From Streptomyces sp. NRRL WC-3618 (GTDB taxonomy: Bacteria > Actinomycetota > Actinomycetes > Streptomycetales > Streptomycetaceae), in assembly GCF_001280005.1 (NCBI RefSeq), contig NZ_LGDW01000469.1, positions 1 to 48,905 of the forward strand: DNA of 48,905 nucleotides, read 5' to 3'. Below are positions 8,471 to 16,277 of the stretch, in pieces. A model generated the notes under the pieces. The model was not told the origin of the DNA and ran no database searches. It was given only the letters and a program-made list of their open reading frames with translations. A program made the translations under genes and the position numbers. Each line of letters begins with the position of its first letter. The first letter of the stretch is position 1.

Positions 8471-8561
8471 CGGACGGCCGAAATATTCTTTCGGTGAATG
8501 TCCGGCCTCTTGTGAACGACTTCCGGGTTACGGGAGTTCAGTCGACAAGAAAGGCGTCGTA

Positions 8562-9134
8562 GTGGGCAGGAACAACAATACCCAGGACACTCTCAAGGAC
8601 TTCATCGGTGATATCGCCGACAGTACCAAGAAGGCCTTCGACGATATTCTCGACCGACGGGGCGACGACTACCGTGCGGCGGACTGGATCTCCGCGGCAT
8701 ATCCCTACCAGGCGCTGAACGCACTCCCCGGCGATGTGCTGCGAAACGTCCAGGCGCTCTCGGCGCTCGGCGGCGTGGCGAATCCCGGGGCGGCGCTGGC
8801 GAACCTCACCGCCGCCAATCCGCTCGCCGCTCTGACGGGCGCGGCCCCCAACCCCCTGGCCGCGCTCACCGGCGCGGCCCCGAACCCCCTCGCCGCACTC
8901 GCGGGCGGGGGCGCGAATCCGCTGGCCATGCTCGGACAGGTGGCGGGCGGGGCGTCGTCGGTCGTGTCGGGGGCGGCTGACATGGCGGAGGGGCTGGCGG
9001 AGCTGCCGCGTCAGATCGCCCAGCTCTCCGAGCTCGTCGGGACCCTGGTCGGCGTCCTGGAGAGCGTCCAGGGCGTCGCCGGAGCGCTGACGGGCGGTGG
9101 CGGCCGGACACCGGCGGCAAGGAAGAGCAGCTGA
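8562..9134 (+). CDS. NPLAAL-repeat protein, unknown function
   Basis: 190 residues from GTG 8562 (upstream AAGAAAGGCG). I recognise no family. The N-terminal ~70 residues are charged and probably helical (LKDFIGDIADSTKKAFDDIL). The middle is a short tandem repeat with four copies of a motif like NPLAALTGAAP (about residues 85-127). The C-terminal part is amphipathic (AEGLAELPRQIAQLSELVG). No signal peptide or clear membrane segment. The layout resembles granule- or membrane-surface proteins such as phasins, but this is only an analogy. It sits between a sigma factor and an ABC1/UbiB kinase, which suggests a lipid-associated role. Confidence 0.7.
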   Translation: MGRNNNTQDTLKDFIGDIADSTKKAFDDILDRRGDDYRAADWISAAYPYQALNALPGDVLRNVQALSALGGVANPGAALANLTAANPLAALTGAAPNPLAALTGAAPNPLAALAGGGANPLAMLGQVAGGASSVVSGAADMAEGLAELPRQIAQLSELVGTLVGVLESVQGVAGALTGGGGRTPAARKSS

Positions 9135-9179
9135 CGCGGGGCAGTTGACGCAGGGCAGCTGCCGGCGGGGCGGGCCCCG

Positions 9180-9222
9180 GCCCCCCCCCCCCGGGCGGGC
9201 ACCCCCCCCCCCCCCCCCCCCC
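9180..9222. repeat. Long poly-C tracts
   Basis: A run of 13 C (9180-9192), a short GGGCGGGCA interruption and a run of 21 C (9202-9222) lie in the 156-bp gap between the repeat protein and the ABC1 kinase gene. Such homopolymers are rare even in GC-rich genomes. The exact lengths may be unreliable because such tracts are hard to sequence. Just upstream, CTGACGCGGGGCAG and TTGACGCAGGGCAG form an imperfect tandem repeat (about 9132-9160). Confidence 0.9.
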
Positions 9223-9290
9223 ACCGACCCCCGCCCGTTAGGAAAACCGGCACACCCAAAAAGCGCGGCACACACAGAAGGTCGTGACAC

Positions 9291-10844
9291 ATGAGCAGTG
9301 CCCTGCTCGGCAGCCGGCTCCGGCTGGTCGTGAAGGTGCTGGGAAGCCTCGCAGCCGAAGAGGCCGGCCGCCTCGCCCGGGACCGGCGCCGCTCCCGGCG
9401 CGGAGCCGACGGCGAGGACGACGCGGGGGAGGGCGACGACGGAACCCGGCGCGCCAGAGCCGTACGGCACGCGCTCGAAAGCCTCGGCCCCTTCTATGTG
9501 AAGCTCGGGCAGATCCTCTCCACCCGGCCCGACATGGTGCCGGCCTCCATGATCGCCGAGCTGCAGAACCTGCACGACCAGGTCGACGTCCAGCCCTTCG
9601 CCGTCTTCGAACCCGTGCTCAGGGAACAGCTCGGCCCGGACTGGAAGCGCCGTTTCGACGACGTCGACACCGAAAGCCCCCTCGGCGCGGCTTCCCTCGC
9701 CCAGGTGTACCGGGTGACCCTGCCCGGCGGGCGCCCGGCGGTGGTGAAGGTGCAGCGGCCCGGTATCCGGGACGCGGTCCGCGCGGACATGGCCCTGATG
9801 CGCAGGGCGTCGAGGATCGTCGCCCGTGCCGCGCCCCGCTTCAACGAGGTCATCGACATGGAGGCGATGCTCGGCTCGATCTTCGACGCCATGGAACCGG
9901 AACTCGACTTCACCGGCGAGGCCCGCAACATGGACGAGGCCCGCGAACACATCCGGCGCTATCCGACCCTCGCGGTGCCCCGGGTCATCCACGCCACGCC
10001 CAAGGTGCTGGTGCAGTCCCTCGCGCCCGGTTCCTCCGTACGGCATCTCGACCGCGGTCAGTTCAGCGACCGGGAGCGCACGGACATCGGCAAGGACCTG
10101 CTGCGCTTCATGTACCGCGGCTACTTCGTCGACCGGATGTTCCACGCCGACCCGCACGCCGGCAACGTCTTCGCGCTGCCCGGCGGCCCTGCCACGCTGA
10201 TCGACTGGGGCATGATCGGCCGCCTCGACCGGCGTACGAGCCTGCAGTTGCTGCCCCTTCTCATGGCTCTCGCCCAGAACGACGGCCACGGTCTCGCCTG
10301 GGCCTGGGCGGACATGGGGCGCGTCACCCCGTGGTCCAACCTGCCCGCGTTCGCCGCCGACATGGCCGCGCTGGTGCCCAAGGTCGCCACGGCCTCCCTG
10401 GAGGACATCAACTTCGGGGTGTCGCTGACGACCGTGCTGGAGAAGGCGACGAAGCGGGGTATCGGGTCGGCGCCCGCCATCTCGCTGCTGGGCAAGTCCT
10501 TCGCCAACCTGGAGGGTTCGGTGCGCTGCCTGGCTCCGGACATCGGCCTCGCGGACGTCTTCAAGGCCGAGGCACGGGGGATCGTCATGGCTCTGCTGCG
10601 GGAGTACTTCTCCCTCGACCAGGCGGCCCGCAACACGATGGACTTCCTGTCCTTCGCCGTGGCCGCCCCCGAGCAGCTGCGCGGTCTCCTCTCCGACGCC
10701 GCGAACCGTCAGTTCGCCCTCCAGCTCCATGAACCGCACACCCCCGCGGGCATGGGCGGGCAGCGGCCCTGGACCCCCTCGCGGGGCCTGATGGCGCTCG
10801 GCGCCGCCGCCCTCCTCTTCGACCGCCGCCGCCCGCATCACTGA
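9291..10844 (+). CDS. ABC1/UbiB (AarF)-family atypical protein kinase
   Basis: 517 residues. UbiB-family marks: the N-terminal KxGQ motif (FYVKLGQILSTRPDMVP), the alanine-rich nucleotide loop (GAASLAQVYR), the VVK lysine, the catalytic stretch HADPHAGNVF and a metal-binding DWG in LIDWGMIGRL. A C-terminal hydrophobic segment (LMALGAAALLF) followed by arginines is a probable membrane anchor. Family members act as ATPases/kinases in isoprenoid-quinone and other lipid metabolism. Here it follows the NPLAAL-repeat gene and converges on the aminotransferase, so a lipid-linked role for the locus is plausible but unproven. Confidence 0.9.
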   Translation: MSSALLGSRLRLVVKVLGSLAAEEAGRLARDRRRSRRGADGEDDAGEGDDGTRRARAVRHALESLGPFYVKLGQILSTRPDMVPASMIAELQNLHDQVDVQPFAVFEPVLREQLGPDWKRRFDDVDTESPLGAASLAQVYRVTLPGGRPAVVKVQRPGIRDAVRADMALMRRASRIVARAAPRFNEVIDMEAMLGSIFDAMEPELDFTGEARNMDEAREHIRRYPTLAVPRVIHATPKVLVQSLAPGSSVRHLDRGQFSDRERTDIGKDLLRFMYRGYFVDRMFHADPHAGNVFALPGGPATLIDWGMIGRLDRRTSLQLLPLLMALAQNDGHGLAWAWADMGRVTPWSNLPAFAADMAALVPKVATASLEDINFGVSLTTVLEKATKRGIGSAPAISLLGKSFANLEGSVRCLAPDIGLADVFKAEARGIVMALLREYFSLDQAARNTMDFLSFAVAAPEQLRGLLSDAANRQFALQLHEPHTPAGMGGQRPWTPSRGLMALGAAALLFDRRRPHH

Positions 10845-10866
10845 CCCCTCTTCCCCTTCGCGGGCG

Positions 10867-12195
10867 TCAGCCCATCCGCCGTGCCACGTCCCGCAGCGCC
10901 TGCGCCAGAGTCGTGAGGAAGAGCCGTACCTCGTCGTCGCCGATGATCGCGGGCGGCGTCAGACGCACCACCCGGGAGGCGTTGAGGGAGTGGTTCACGA
11001 GGACGCCCCTGCCCACCAGTTCGAGGACGAGCTCGCCGACAGCCCGCTCCTCGGTGAACTCCAGGCCGATCAGCAGCCCCCGCCCGCGCACCTCGTGGAC
11101 GAGCCCGCCGACGTACGGCGCGCAGGCCGCGCGCACGCCCTCGAGCAGCCGCTCGCCGAGCACCCGGGCCCGGGCGACGACATCCTCCCGGGCCAGCGCC
11201 TCGACCGCGGCCCGCGCCGCCGCGCAGGCGATCGGCGAGGCGGCGAACGTCGAGGTGTGGAGGTAGGGGTCACGGGAGAACGGCCCGTACGCCGCCGCCG
11301 TCGCGACCATCGCCGCGACCGGCACCACTCCGCCGCTCAGCCCCTTGCCGACGAGGAGAACGTCCGGCGTGACCTCCCCGACGGCCTCGACATCCTCCTG
11401 CCCCTCCCCGTCCAGACCCCACCACGAGCCCAGCCGCCCCAGCCCCGTCTGGATCTCGTCGACGATCAGGAAGGCGCCGTACGCCCGGCACAGCCGGCTC
11501 ACCTCCGCCAGATAGCCCGGCGGCGGAATCCGTACCCCGCCCTCGCCCTGCACCGGCTCGACGATCACACAGGCCCGTTCGCCGACCCGGGCGAGCAGCG
11601 CCTCCAGCGCCTCCGGGTCGCCGTACGGCACGACGTCGCTGTCCGGCAGCAGCGGGCGGAACGGGTCCTGGTACTTGGCGTTGGCGGTCGCGGAGAGCGC
11701 GCCCAGGGTCTTGCCGTGGTAGCCGCCGGCCATGCTGACCAGCGCGGTGTGCCCGTGGGCGCGCGCCAGTTTGAGGCCCGCCTCGGTCGCCTCCGCACCG
11801 GAGTTGACGAAGTGCACCCGGTCCAGTCCGGCCGGGGTGCGGGCGGCGAGAGCCTCGGCGGCGCGGGCCGCGACCGGCTCCAGGAAGACCCGGGAGGCCA
11901 GCGGATGGGCGTCCACCTGACAGTGCACGGCCGCGGTCACGGCGGGGTGCCGGTGGCCGAGGATGAAGACCCCGTACCCGCCGAAGTCGAGATAGCGGCG
12001 GCCGTCCTCGGTGAAGATCCACGCCCCGTCGGACGCGGTCTCCAGCATGCCGCCGAGCACGGTGCCCATGACGGCCCGGCCGGAGGAGAGATGCTCGCGG
12101 TAGAGGTGGGCGACATGCGCGCGGCTGTCGGGCGTGGCGAAGGTGGTGGTGTGGTGGTCCGGCCGGAGACCGGAGTCGATCGGAACAGTCGTCAT
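10867..12195 (-). CDS. Class III (PLP-dependent) aminotransferase
   Basis: 442 residues; its ATG overlaps the stop of the upstream reductase (ATGA). Fold-type I class III marks: YLDFGGYGVFILGHRHP near the N-terminus, FVNSGAEATEAGLKLAR, GGYHGKTLGA, the acidic stretch LIVDEIQTGLGR and the PLP lysine in LVGKGLSGG. It resembles the putrescine/ornithine/omega-aminotransferase group (MGTVLGGM near residue 43). As the last gene of an ACAD/reductase/aminotransferase operon it probably aminates the aldehyde made by the reductase. The substrate is inferred from context only. Confidence 0.93.
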   Translation of the reverse strand: MTTVPIDSGLRPDHHTTTFATPDSRAHVAHLYREHLSSGRAVMGTVLGGMLETASDGAWIFTEDGRRYLDFGGYGVFILGHRHPAVTAAVHCQVDAHPLASRVFLEPVAARAAEALAARTPAGLDRVHFVNSGAEATEAGLKLARAHGHTALVSMAGGYHGKTLGALSATANAKYQDPFRPLLPDSDVVPYGDPEALEALLARVGERACVIVEPVQGEGGVRIPPPGYLAEVSRLCRAYGAFLIVDEIQTGLGRLGSWWGLDGEGQEDVEAVGEVTPDVLLVGKGLSGGVVPVAAMVATAAAYGPFSRDPYLHTSTFAASPIACAAARAAVEALAREDVVARARVLGERLLEGVRAACAPYVGGLVHEVRGRGLLIGLEFTEERAVGELVLELVGRGVLVNHSLNASRVVRLTPPAIIGDDEVRLFLTTLAQALRDVARRMG

Positions 12196-13304
12196 GACGC
12201 CAACTCCGTTGCCTGGACTGCCTGCTGGGGGCCTGCGGGGGTGCCGGCCGACGGGATGCGCTGCCGGCCGCGCATGCCGCCGGGGCGGGCTGCCCAGGCG
12301 ACCAGGTTGCGTACCAGGGCCCGGCGCAGCTCCTCCTTCGACACCGGCCTGCCGCAGTGCGGCGTACCGAGGGACGACTCGAAGGGCAGCGCCCGCTGGA
12401 AGACCAGCAGCAGTTCCGCGTACGTGTGGAAGCGGCGGCGCAGCGACTCGGGGAACGTGGGACCCTCGATCAGCGGCAGCAGCAGCCGGTGCACGGACTC
12501 CAGCGGAATCAGCCGGGGCGGATACGGCCGGGGCCCGTACCGGTCGGCGAACTCCAGGCAGGTGTCGATGACTTCGGTCTGCAGCAGCACCTCCGAGCCG
12601 GCCGTCAGCCAGTACTCGCCCCCGGTGACCCCGCCGCGGATGAGGTCGCCCACCGCACGGGCCACGACATCCTGGGGCACCATGTCGATCCGCGAGTCCG
12701 GCCCGCCCGGCATGACCGGCACCTGGCCCTTGACGATGGCGCCGAGCGCCCGCGTCAGCCCCTGCACCCCGGCGATCCGGCCGGTCACCGAGTCGCCCAT
12801 CACCACCGACGGCCGCATGATCACCCCGGGCACCGGAGCCTCCCGGACCGCCTGTTCGGCCTCCGTCTTCGAGGCGAGATACGCGGCGGCGCCGGGAAAG
12901 CGCTCCTGCTCCTGAGGGGCCAGCGGATTGGCGACGAACGCCGTGCTCATGTGGAAGAAGGGAGCGTCGGCGAGGGCGGCGAGGTCGAGCATCGTGCGGG
13001 TGCCGTCGAGATTGGCGCGCCGGATCAGGTCGGGTTCCCACTGCCAGTTGGTGGCGGCGGCCGAATGCAGCACCACGTCCACGTCGGCGGCGAGACGGAT
13101 GAACTCGGCGGTGGGAAGCCCGAGTCGGTGCTCCAACAGATCGGCGCGGAACTCCCGCACCCGGGGATCCTCGACCGGGGTGCGATGGCGTAGGCAGATG
13201 ACGCGGAAGTGGGGCAGGAGCTCGTCGATCAGAGCTCTGCCGAGCACTCCGGTGCCGCCGGTGAGCAGGACGGTGGGCCGGGTGCCGGGCCGGGATTCGG
13301 GCAT
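12192..13304 (-). CDS. Extended SDR, thioester-reductase/fatty-acyl-reductase-like
   Basis: 370 residues; ATG 13304 has GGGGAAG upstream. N-terminal NADP-binding motif LLTGGTGVLGRALIDEL, then AAATNWQWEPDLIRRANLDGT as in NAD_binding_4 thioester reductases, and a catalytic Tyr-Lys in YLASKTEAEQ. The C-terminal ~120 residues are helical and may bind the acyl substrate. Free-standing members reduce acyl-CoA or acyl-ACP thioesters to aldehydes or alcohols. It lies between an acyl-CoA dehydrogenase and an aminotransferase whose start overlaps its stop, which favours aldehyde release followed by transamination. A simple epimerase-type role is the alternative. Confidence 0.82.
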   Translation of the reverse strand: MPESRPGTRPTVLLTGGTGVLGRALIDELLPHFRVICLRHRTPVEDPRVREFRADLLEHRLGLPTAEFIRLAADVDVVLHSAAATNWQWEPDLIRRANLDGTRTMLDLAALADAPFFHMSTAFVANPLAPQEQERFPGAAAYLASKTEAEQAVREAPVPGVIMRPSVVMGDSVTGRIAGVQGLTRALGAIVKGQVPVMPGGPDSRIDMVPQDVVARAVGDLIRGGVTGGEYWLTAGSEVLLQTEVIDTCLEFADRYGPRPYPPRLIPLESVHRLLLPLIEGPTFPESLRRRFHTYAELLLVFQRALPFESSLGTPHCGRPVSKEELRRALVRNLVAWAARPGGMRGRQRIPSAGTPAGPQQAVQATELAS

Positions 13305-13385
13305 GGTGAACTTCCCCTCGGTTCGGGTGGGCGACGAATCGGCGTCAGGTCGTACGGCGCGCTGTGGGTGTCGTACCGAAAACCC

Positions 13386-14525
13386 TCAGGCGACCGTCAG
13401 CGGTGCCTCGTCCAGATACGCGGCCAGCGGGCCGGTCATCCGTGACCTCGACGGCGGATGCAAGGCGAGGCCGTTGACGCAGGCGGCGAGGTAGCCGATC
13501 TCGTCCGAGGCCATGAAGGCGAGCCCGCCGAGCAGTTCCACCGCGCGCGGGACGATCCGGGCGAGCGCGTCCTGAACGGTGTAGCGCACGTACAGGGAGT
13601 CGGCGAGCGCGGACTCGTCGGGCGCCGCCTCGTCCACCCGCCGGGCCAGGCCCTCCACGGCGGCCATCGCGCCCTCCGTCTCCACCAGCAGCCGCACGCG
13701 TTCGGCGTCGGGCACCCGGTCCTTGCGCAGCACCCGCTCCACCAGGGCGCTCGCGGCGCCGAGATAGCTTCCGGTCATCAGCAGCTCGAACCAGACGAGC
13801 CCGGCGGCCTGCACCTGATCGAGCCGGGCTCCGGCCGGGGACGCGGTGCGCACCAGCAGTTCCGGCGGCACGAGGACGTCGTCCAGCGTGACCTGGTCGC
13901 TCTCGGCGCCCGCGAGGAAACTGCTCGCCCAGAAGCCGCTGACACTCAGCCCCTCCGACTCGGCCGGCACCAGGGCCACCGCCAGTTCCTCGCCCTCGCC
14001 GTCCTCGCACGGCACCATCACGCTGGCGGTGAGCAGATCCATGGAACGGGCCAGACTGCACGGCCGTTTCACGCCGGTGATGCGTACGCCGTCGGGAGTC
14101 ACCGTGGCGGACATGGCGGGGGAGAGGATGCCCGTGCCGGTGCGCCCCTCCGCGAAACCGGACGCCATGAGGCGGTTGTCGGCCGCGACGCCCTGGACGA
14201 GCATCCACTCCAGGCCCTCGCCCCCGCCCGACTCGCTCAGCCCGACGAGGGTGGCCATCGAGAAGTGGTGCATGGTCGTCGCCACGGCCAGCGAGGGGGA
14301 GCGGCTGCCCAGCGCCCGCTGCACCCGCACCGCTTCGAGAGCGGTCGCACCCCGCCCCTGGAGGGTGGTCGGCGCCAGCAGTCCCGGGCCTCCGCACTCC
14401 CTGAACAGCCCGATGCCCGGACTCTCCGGGCCCTCCAGAACCATCAGCGGCAGGGCCCGCAGCCCGTCGTCGAGGCCGGGCAGCAACTTGGTGAGGGCCG
14501 CGCGCTCGCGCTCCAGGAATCTCAT
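13386..14525 (-). CDS. Acyl-CoA dehydrogenase-like flavoprotein, divergent
   Basis: 379 residues from ATG 14525 with AGGGGAC upstream. The order is helical N-domain, middle beta domain (TPDGVRITGVKRPCSLA then DVLVPPELLVR) and C-terminal four-helix domain, as in acyl-CoA dehydrogenases. The C-terminal end is unusual: the region that normally carries the catalytic Glu and the FAD-contacting GGT motif reads LALHPPSRSRMTGPLAAYLD, so I cannot see the standard catalytic base. It could be a dehydrogenase with a relocated base or a flavin monooxygenase-like relative. First gene of the minus-strand operon. Confidence 0.78.
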   Translation of the reverse strand: MRFLERERAALTKLLPGLDDGLRALPLMVLEGPESPGIGLFRECGGPGLLAPTTLQGRGATALEAVRVQRALGSRSPSLAVATTMHHFSMATLVGLSESGGGEGLEWMLVQGVAADNRLMASGFAEGRTGTGILSPAMSATVTPDGVRITGVKRPCSLARSMDLLTASVMVPCEDGEGEELAVALVPAESEGLSVSGFWASSFLAGAESDQVTLDDVLVPPELLVRTASPAGARLDQVQAAGLVWFELLMTGSYLGAASALVERVLRKDRVPDAERVRLLVETEGAMAAVEGLARRVDEAAPDESALADSLYVRYTVQDALARIVPRAVELLGGLAFMASDEIGYLAACVNGLALHPPSRSRMTGPLAAYLDEAPLTVA

Positions 14526-14661
14526 GTCGTCCCCTGCTTCCTTGGACCCGAATGCCGTTCACGTCGTCGTTCGTCTCTTCACGAGCTTTACGAGCAGGCG
14601 GTGAGGACCCCTCGGCGAAGGGGAGATGAGGCCCGGCGGACCAGGGCCCGGCGCAACCGCC

Positions 14662-14702
14662 GTGCGCCGTACGCCGTCCGCAGTGCGCCGTCCGCCGTAC
14701 GA
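14662..14702. repeat. Imperfect 20-bp tandem repeat upstream of leader peptide
   Basis: Two adjacent units, GTGCGCCGTACGCCGTCCGC and GTGCGCCGTCCGCCGTAC, lie in the divergent gap between the acyl-CoA dehydrogenase-like gene and the leader-peptide ORF. They combine direct and inverted CCGTACG/CCGTCCG elements and could be protein-binding sites. Nothing else in this 244-bp gap is recognisable apart from the CCTA...TAGG element near 14751-14767. Confidence 0.35.
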
Positions 14703-14769
14703 GACGCCCTTGACGTGGGCCGCGAGCCGATCGAGACTCCCCATGGGAATCCTAGTGAAAAGGTAGGGA

Positions 14770-14895
14770 ATGGCGATGCGCGTGGGGTCGAAGGCCTTTC
14801 GGGTGGCTCAGGCACCCCGGCCCACCCCGCTGCTGACCTCCCGCCGGCACATCGACCTGCAGCGCGTCTGCAGCTCCATCAGTCCCCTGCGCTGA
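14770..14895 (+). CDS. Cysteine-type attenuator leader peptide (uORF)
   Basis: 41 residues (start ATG 14770, or 14776 in the same frame), stop at 14893-14895, 88 bp before the downstream gene. The peptide core TSRRHIDLQRVCSS is the hallmark of the short actinobacterial leader peptides found upstream of sulfur and thiol genes, where stalling at a C-terminal Cys codon is thought to control the downstream gene. Here there is one Cys codon in that position. CCTA (14751-14754) and TAGG (14764-14767) form a small inverted repeat just upstream. It implies cysteine-responsive control of the GST-like gene. Confidence 0.72.
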   Translation: MAMRVGSKAFRVAQAPRPTPLLTSRRHIDLQRVCSSISPLR

Positions 14896-14983
14896 GCCCG
14901 GCCGCCACCCCGCGCCCTACCGGTGGCCCCCCGACTACGCCTTCCGCCGCGCGTACGTCCGCGCACCACATCTGGGGAGACTC

Positions 14984-15793
14984 ATGTCCGTCGCACCACT
15001 GGCCGCCGCCCGTCCCGGCCCCTCCTTCCGCGGCCGGCTCGGCCTGGACTCACGCAGCGGCCACTACCCCGTGCCGCGCCGGTACCGCCTCCACCTCTCC
15101 CCGGCCGACCCCGACTGTCTCCGGATCGCCGTCACCCACAGCCTCCTCGGCCTCGACACGGTCTGTCCGGTGACCTGGCTGCCCGCCGTCCCCGACGCCC
15201 CCGGCGGCGGACACTCCGCACTGCGCCCGCTGTACGAGGCGAGCGCGCACCGCTACTCCGGCGCGGCCACGGCCCCCGTGCTCAGCGACGACTGGTCGGG
15301 GCGGATCGTCAGCACGCACACCCCGGACATCCTGCGCGACCTGTCCCGGCACTTCGGCGGCGGCCGTCCCACGCTGTACCCGTGCGGTCTGGAGGCGGAG
15401 ATCGAGGCCGTCGAGCGGCTGTGCGCCCAGCACTTCCACGGGCCCGCGTCCAGCGCACAGCGCGCCGCAGCCGCCGACGCCGACGACACCGACCGCGCCG
15501 ACGCGCTCGCCTCCCTGCTGCGCACCCTGGGCTCGCTCGACGCACGGCTGGCCGCCGACCCGTATCTGCTGGGCGACCGGCTGACCGCCGCCGACGTGGA
15601 GCTGTGGGTCGCCCTGGTACGCCTCGACACCGTGCACCGTCGGCACCTGGACACCGCGGCCGAGCGCCGCGTCGCCGACCACCCGGCCCTGTGGACCTAC
15701 GCCCACCGACTCGCCGCCCACCCGGCGTTCGGCCCCCACCCCGATCCCTCCGCCGCCACCCGCCGGCGTCTCGCTCACTACGAGGGCCTGTAG
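14984..15793 (+). CDS. Glutathionyl-hydroquinone reductase/GST-omega-like protein, degenerate active site
   Basis: 269 residues from ATG 14984 behind CTGGGGAGA. The layout follows the bacterial Ecm4/GHR family: GRLGLDSRSGHYPVPRRYRL, the middle stretch GRIVSTHTPDILRDLSRHFG, and a C-terminal all-helical domain (YLLGDRLTAADVELWVALVRLD). The family's CPWAHR thiol motif is replaced by PDCLRIAVTH, so only the Cys is left and chemistry may differ. Actinomycetes use mycothiol rather than glutathione, so the thiol partner is uncertain. A cysteine-type leader peptide precedes it, which fits thiol-linked regulation. Confidence 0.72.
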   Translation: MSVAPLAAARPGPSFRGRLGLDSRSGHYPVPRRYRLHLSPADPDCLRIAVTHSLLGLDTVCPVTWLPAVPDAPGGGHSALRPLYEASAHRYSGAATAPVLSDDWSGRIVSTHTPDILRDLSRHFGGGRPTLYPCGLEAEIEAVERLCAQHFHGPASSAQRAAAADADDTDRADALASLLRTLGSLDARLAADPYLLGDRLTAADVELWVALVRLDTVHRRHLDTAAERRVADHPALWTYAHRLAAHPAFGPHPDPSAATRRRLAHYEGL

Positions 15794-15799
15794 GCGGCG

Positions 15800-16120
15800 G
15801 GTACCCCTGTGCAGCTCCTGGCCTGGGCCGCGCACACGGCACGCTCCGCCGGCTGGACCCTGGCCCAGTACGGCCGAGGCGCCGGCCGTCGCTGATCCTG
15901 CCCGTCGCCCCGGTCCATCAGGGACCTCGCCGTCGTGACCGGCGACCGCCAGAACTTCGTCGGCTCCCCGGCCCCCGTCACCGAGACCGTCAGCGACTTG
16001 GTCCAGGCTGCCCCCGCCGGCGACGGCTTCCTCCTCGTCCCGCACCTCACCCTGACCGCGACCACCTGGGCCTGGCCCGCCCCGACGCCGAGGAGGCGGC
16101 GGAGCGGGTGGTGTCCTTCA
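15800..16120 (+). pseudogene. Remnant of an LLM-class flavin-dependent monooxygenase (NtaA/SnaA type)
   Basis: The translated stretch SIRDLAVVTGDRQNFVGSP followed by APVTETVSDLVQA and DGFLLVPHLTL (about 15917-16060) is the C-terminal signature of NtaA/SnaA/DszA-type flavin monooxygenases. Upstream the frame is broken by a stop (TGA at about 15894) after degenerate sequence, the bulk of the enzyme is missing, and after HLTL the expected C-terminus is lost. It sits in the otherwise gene-free 464 bp between the GST-like gene and the metalloprotease. It appears to be the stub of a deleted gene. Confidence 0.5.
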
Positions 16121-16226
16121 GTCGCCGTACGGACATGGCGTGGTCGAGGACGTCGCCCTCCCCCCAGAGGGTGACGTCCTCGACCGCTCCCCCGAGTGCC
16201 CGTCGGGTGGTCTGATGCGTCCGCGG

Positions 16227-16277
16227 CGGCCGTCATGTGCTGGTACTGCCCCCAGTTTCACCAACACATGACGGCCG
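16227..16277. terminator. Hairpin spanning the metalloprotease stop codon
   Basis: CGGCCGTCATGTG (16227-16239) pairs perfectly with CACATGACGGCCG (16265-16277); an inner TGG/CCA adds three more pairs. The right arm lies inside the last codons of the metalloprotease gene, whose stop (16258-16260) is in the loop. Possible bidirectional terminator or mRNA 3'-end stabiliser; no U-tract follows. Confidence 0.5.

Noticed and set aside
8820..8940. CRISPR-like array, because of short tandem repeats.
   Set aside because: The repeats are codon-level repeats of NPLAAL within a gene, with no spacers and no cas genes nearby.
8538..10841. Minus-strand frame of 767 codons opposite the NPLAAL and ABC1 kinase genes.
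   Set aside because: It runs through the poly-C tracts as poly-Gly and has low-complexity Gly/His/Arg composition typical of antisense frames. The plus strand carries UbiB motifs.
16227..16277. Terminal inverted repeat of an insertion sequence.
   Set aside because: The arms are only 25 bp apart, no transposase is nearby and one arm is part of the metalloprotease coding sequence.
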